Below are positions 6,225-8,370 of a DNA stretch of 8,370 nt, in pieces. Source of the stretch: Actinomycetes bacterium (GTDB lineage Bacteria > Actinomycetota > Actinomycetes > Streptosporangiales > Streptosporangiaceae). Every line of letters begins with the position of its first letter. The first letter of the stretch is position 1. The stretch covers positions 1 through 8,370 of the forward strand of contig JAOPYP010000240.1 in the NCBI GenBank assembly GCA_025964635.1. Reading direction: 5' to 3'. The notes under the pieces were generated by a model. It was given only the letters and a program-made list of their open reading frames with translations, made no database searches and was not told the DNA's origin. The translations under genes and the position numbers were made by a program.

Positions 6225-7376
6225 ATGTCGCGCACGGTGGTCCATGTGGCCATGAACGGGGTCACCGGCCGGATGGGCTACCGCCAGCACCTGGTGCGTT
6301 CCGTGCTCAGCATCCGCGATCAGGGTGGTGTCGCCCTCGAGGACGGGACGACGCTCTTCCCGGAGCCGATCCTGGTCGGGCGCAGCGAGCAGCGGCTGCG
6401 CGAGATCGCCGAGCGGCACGGCCTGGAACGCTGGTCCACCAGCCTGGACGAGGTGCTGGCCGACCCGGCGGTGCAGGTGTACTTCGACGCGCAGGTCACC
6501 AGCGCGCGCGAGGCCAGCCTGGCTAAGGCCATCGCCGCCGGCAAGCACGTCTACACGGAGAAGCCGCTGGCCGGGTCGGCCGAGGGCGCGCTGCGGCTGG
6601 CCCGTCAGGCCCGCCAGGCCGGGGTCATCAACGGGGTGGTCCAGGACAAGCTGTTCCTGCCGGGCATGATCAAGCTCCGGCGGCTCGTCCGCGAGGGCTT
6701 CTTCGGCCAGGTGCTGTCCGCCCGGCTGGAGTTCGGTTACTGGGTCATCGAGGGAGACGGCGTGCCAGCCCAGCGACCCTCGTGGAACTACCGCAGTGAG
6801 GACGGCGGCGGGATCGTCCTGGACATGTTCCCGCACTGGCAGTACCTGCTGGAGGATCTGCTCGGCCCGGTCACGGCGCTGTACGCGCGGCGCGTCACGC
6901 ACATCCCGCGGCGCTGGGACGAGTCGGGCAGTCCGTACGCGGTGACCGCCGACGACGCCGCCTACGCGCTGCTGGAGTTCGGGAACGGGGCCGTGGCCTC
7001 GGTCAACTCCTCCTGGGCGGTCCGGGTGAACCGCCGCGAGCTGGTTGAACTGCAGGTGGACGGGACCAGCGGCAGCGCGGTGGCGGGCTTGCGGCACTGC
7101 ACCGTGCAGCCCCGCGCCTGCACGCCCGTGCCGGTGTGGAATCCGGACCTCCCCGACCCCATCGATTACCAGGCGCAGTGGGCCGAGGTACCAGACCACC
7201 AGGTGTTCGACAACGGCTTCAAGGTGCAATGGGAACTGTTCCTCAAGCATGCGGCGGCAGGCACACCATTCCCCTGGGACCTGGCCGAGGGCGCCCGGGG
7301 GGTGCAGCTGGCCACGCTCGCCCTGCAGTCCTCGGCCGAGGGACGCCGGGTGGACGTGCCCAGGCTGGCCGGGTGA
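6225..7376 (+). CDS. Gfo/Idh/MocA-family NAD(P)-dependent oxidoreductase
   Basis: A 383-residue two-domain dehydrogenase. The N-terminal Rossmann fold has the dinucleotide-binding pattern G-x-x-G-x-x-G at Gly12, Gly15 and Gly18 (NGVTGRMG). The family signature EKP is at residues 112-114 (YTEKPLAG), where Lys113 is the usual catalytic lysine. The C-terminal alpha/beta domain carries GGGIVLDMFPHWQYLLEDLLG with Asp200 and His204 at the positions normally lining the sugar site. Relatives oxidise a hydroxyl of sugars, inositols or glycosides to a ketone with NAD(P). The substrate cannot be told from sequence. ATG 6225 has AGGGAG about 6 bases upstream; the TTG immediately before it is less likely. 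It is the first gene downstream of the LacI-controlled promoter, and the next gene begins one base after its stop. Confidence 0.92.
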   Translation: MSRTVVHVAMNGVTGRMGYRQHLVRSVLSIRDQGGVALEDGTTLFPEPILVGRSEQRLREIAERHGLERWSTSLDEVLADPAVQVYFDAQVTSAREASLAKAIAAGKHVYTEKPLAGSAEGALRLARQARQAGVINGVVQDKLFLPGMIKLRRLVREGFFGQVLSARLEFGYWVIEGDGVPAQRPSWNYRSEDGGGIVLDMFPHWQYLLEDLLGPVTALYARRVTHIPRRWDESGSPYAVTADDAAYALLEFGNGAVASVNSSWAVRVNRRELVELQVDGTSGSAVAGLRHCTVQPRACTPVPVWNPDLPDPIDYQAQWAEVPDHQVFDNGFKVQWELFLKHAAAGTPFPWDLAEGARGVQLATLALQSSAEGRRVDVPRLAG

Positions 7377-7377
7377 G

Positions 7378-8370
7378 ATGGGCACCCGCGTCAGCCTGCC
7401 CGGCCGCGCCCAGCCGGTGAACATCCCGGATCCGCCCTGGGCGGCGCAGTACCCGCCGCCTGTCTCACGCAGTGTCTTCGCGGCCGCGCACGTCGCCGCC
7501 TTCCCGGACGGCAGCATCGACTGGGAGGCCACGCTCGGGTTCCGCGAGTACCTGTGGGCGCATGGGTTCGCGGTCGCCGAAGCGATGGACACCGCCCAGC
7601 GCGGGATGGGGCTGCCCTGGCCCGCGGCCCGCGAACTGACCCGGCGGTCCGCGGACCTCGCCGCCCGGCTCGGCCGGGTGATCGCCAGCGGCGCCGGCAC
7701 CGACCAGCTGCCACCCGGCCCGCATCCGCTCCCCGCGATCCTCGACGCCTACCAGGAGCAGCTCCTGGTGGTTCAGGAGACCGGGGCGCAGGTCATCCTG
7801 ATGGCGAGCCGCGCGCTCGCGGCGAGCGCCCGGTCCCCCCGTGACTATCTGGACCTCTACGGCCAGGTGCTGGGCCAGGTGGAGCACCCGGTCATCCTGC
7901 ACTGGCTGGGCGCGGACTTCGACCCGGCGCTGCGCGGCTACTGGGGAGCCGCGGACTTCACCGCCGCGGCGGACACGGTCATCGAGCTGATCGAGCGCGC
8001 GGACGGCCGGATCGGCGGGATCAAGATGTCCCTGCTCGACGCGTCCGCCGAGGTGGCCCTCAGGCGGCGGCTGCCCGCCGGGGTCCGCCTGTACACCGGC
8101 GATGACTTCCACTACGCCGAGCTGATCCGGGGGAGTGCTGACGGGCACAGCGACGCGTTCCTGGGCGCCTTCGCCGCGATCACCGCCCCGGCCGCGGCCG
8201 CGCTGCACGCGCTCGACGCCGGCGACCTGGCCGGTTACGACGCGGCCATGGGGCCCACCACGGAGCTGAGCCGGACGATCTTCGAGCCACCCACCTCCAG
8301 CTACAAGGTCGGCGTCGCGTTCCTGGCCTGGCTCAACGGCCTGCAGCCGCACTTCGCCATGCTGGACGGC
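7378..8370 (+). CDS. DUF993 protein, dihydrodipicolinate-synthase-like (3' end outside window)
   Basis: The frame is open from ATG 7378 to the right edge, giving 331 residues without a stop; I expect about 50 more outside. The sequence matches the DUF993 family as I know it: PPWAAQYPPPVSRSVFAAAHV, DWEATLGFREYLWAHGFAVAEAMDTAQRGMG-type N-terminal segments, GAGTDQLPPG, VILMASRALAASARSP, HPVILHWLGADFDPALRGYW, GGIKMSLLDA, LYTGDDFHYAELIRG and FLAWLNGLQPHFAM. The family is annotated as dihydrodipicolinate-synthase-like; Lys216 in GGIKMSLLDA sits where DapA-type enzymes carry their Schiff-base lysine, so a class I aldolase or lyase reaction is plausible but not established. It begins one base after the oxidoreductase stop with only a weak GGGTGAG, indicating translational coupling. 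Acting on the keto product of the upstream dehydrogenase is a reasonable inference. Confidence 0.88.
   Translation, partial: MGTRVSLPGRAQPVNIPDPPWAAQYPPPVSRSVFAAAHVAAFPDGSIDWEATLGFREYLWAHGFAVAEAMDTAQRGMGLPWPAARELTRRSADLAARLGRVIASGAGTDQLPPGPHPLPAILDAYQEQLLVVQETGAQVILMASRALAASARSPRDYLDLYGQVLGQVEHPVILHWLGADFDPALRGYWGAADFTAAADTVIELIERADGRIGGIKMSLLDASAEVALRRRLPAGVRLYTGDDFHYAELIRGSADGHSDAFLGAFAAITAPAAAALHALDAGDLAGYDAAMGPTTELSRTIFEPPTSSYKVGVAFLAWLNGLQPHFAMLDG

Noticed and set aside
6114..7700. Extension of the LacI-family frame far upstream on the minus strand
   Set aside because: The frame remains open by GC bias, but it would run antisense through the whole oxidoreductase gene and across the promoter and operator. 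LacI-family proteins are about 330-360 residues.
7465..8352. A 295-codon minus-strand frame at the right edge
   Set aside because: It is the antisense of the DUF993 gene, with Arg/Gly/Val-rich translation and no recognised motif.

Overview
The window is GC-rich (strongly G/C-biased third codon positions, GTG and TTG starts, mostly Shine-Dalgarno-led genes) and reads as chromosome of an actinobacterium, probably a Streptomyces- or Streptosporangiales-like soil organism. That placement rests on protein style, not on a marker gene. No RNA gene, insertion sequence, CRISPR array or phage gene is visible. Every stretch longer than about 300 bases is accounted for by a gene.

Left edge (1-1301). The minus strand carries the N-terminal 160 residues of a thioredoxin-domain protein of the CnoX/YbbN-like actinobacterial type. 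Divergent from it is a two-gene toxin-antitoxin operon: a Phd/VapB-type antitoxin followed, with a 4-base overlap, by a PIN-domain VapC-like toxin. A perfect 8-bp-arm palindrome lies at the antitoxin promoter and is the likely autoregulatory operator.

Centre (1342-6113, all minus strand). Reading in the direction of transcription: a LacI-family regulator, then an APC-superfamily amino-acid/amine permease, then a cytoplasmic copper-dependent primary-amine oxidase with complete TPQ and copper-ligand residues. Permease and oxidase form a probable amine uptake and oxidation operon.

Right (6225-8370, plus strand). Divergent from the regulator is a Gfo/Idh/MocA-type NAD(P)-dependent oxidoreductase, followed one base later by a DUF993 protein (dihydrodipicolinate-synthase-like TIM barrel) that runs off the window. 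These look like the first genes of a carbohydrate or polyol catabolic operon.

The most informative regulatory observation is that the LacI-family gene is bracketed by two LacI-type palindromes (4943-4962 and 6169-6186). Each sits at the expected transcription start of a recognisable -35/-10 pair, one firing into permease-oxidase and the other into oxidoreductase-DUF993. The simplest reading is one regulator controlling an amine module and a sugar-like module together. Their shared substrate, if any, cannot be read from the sequence.
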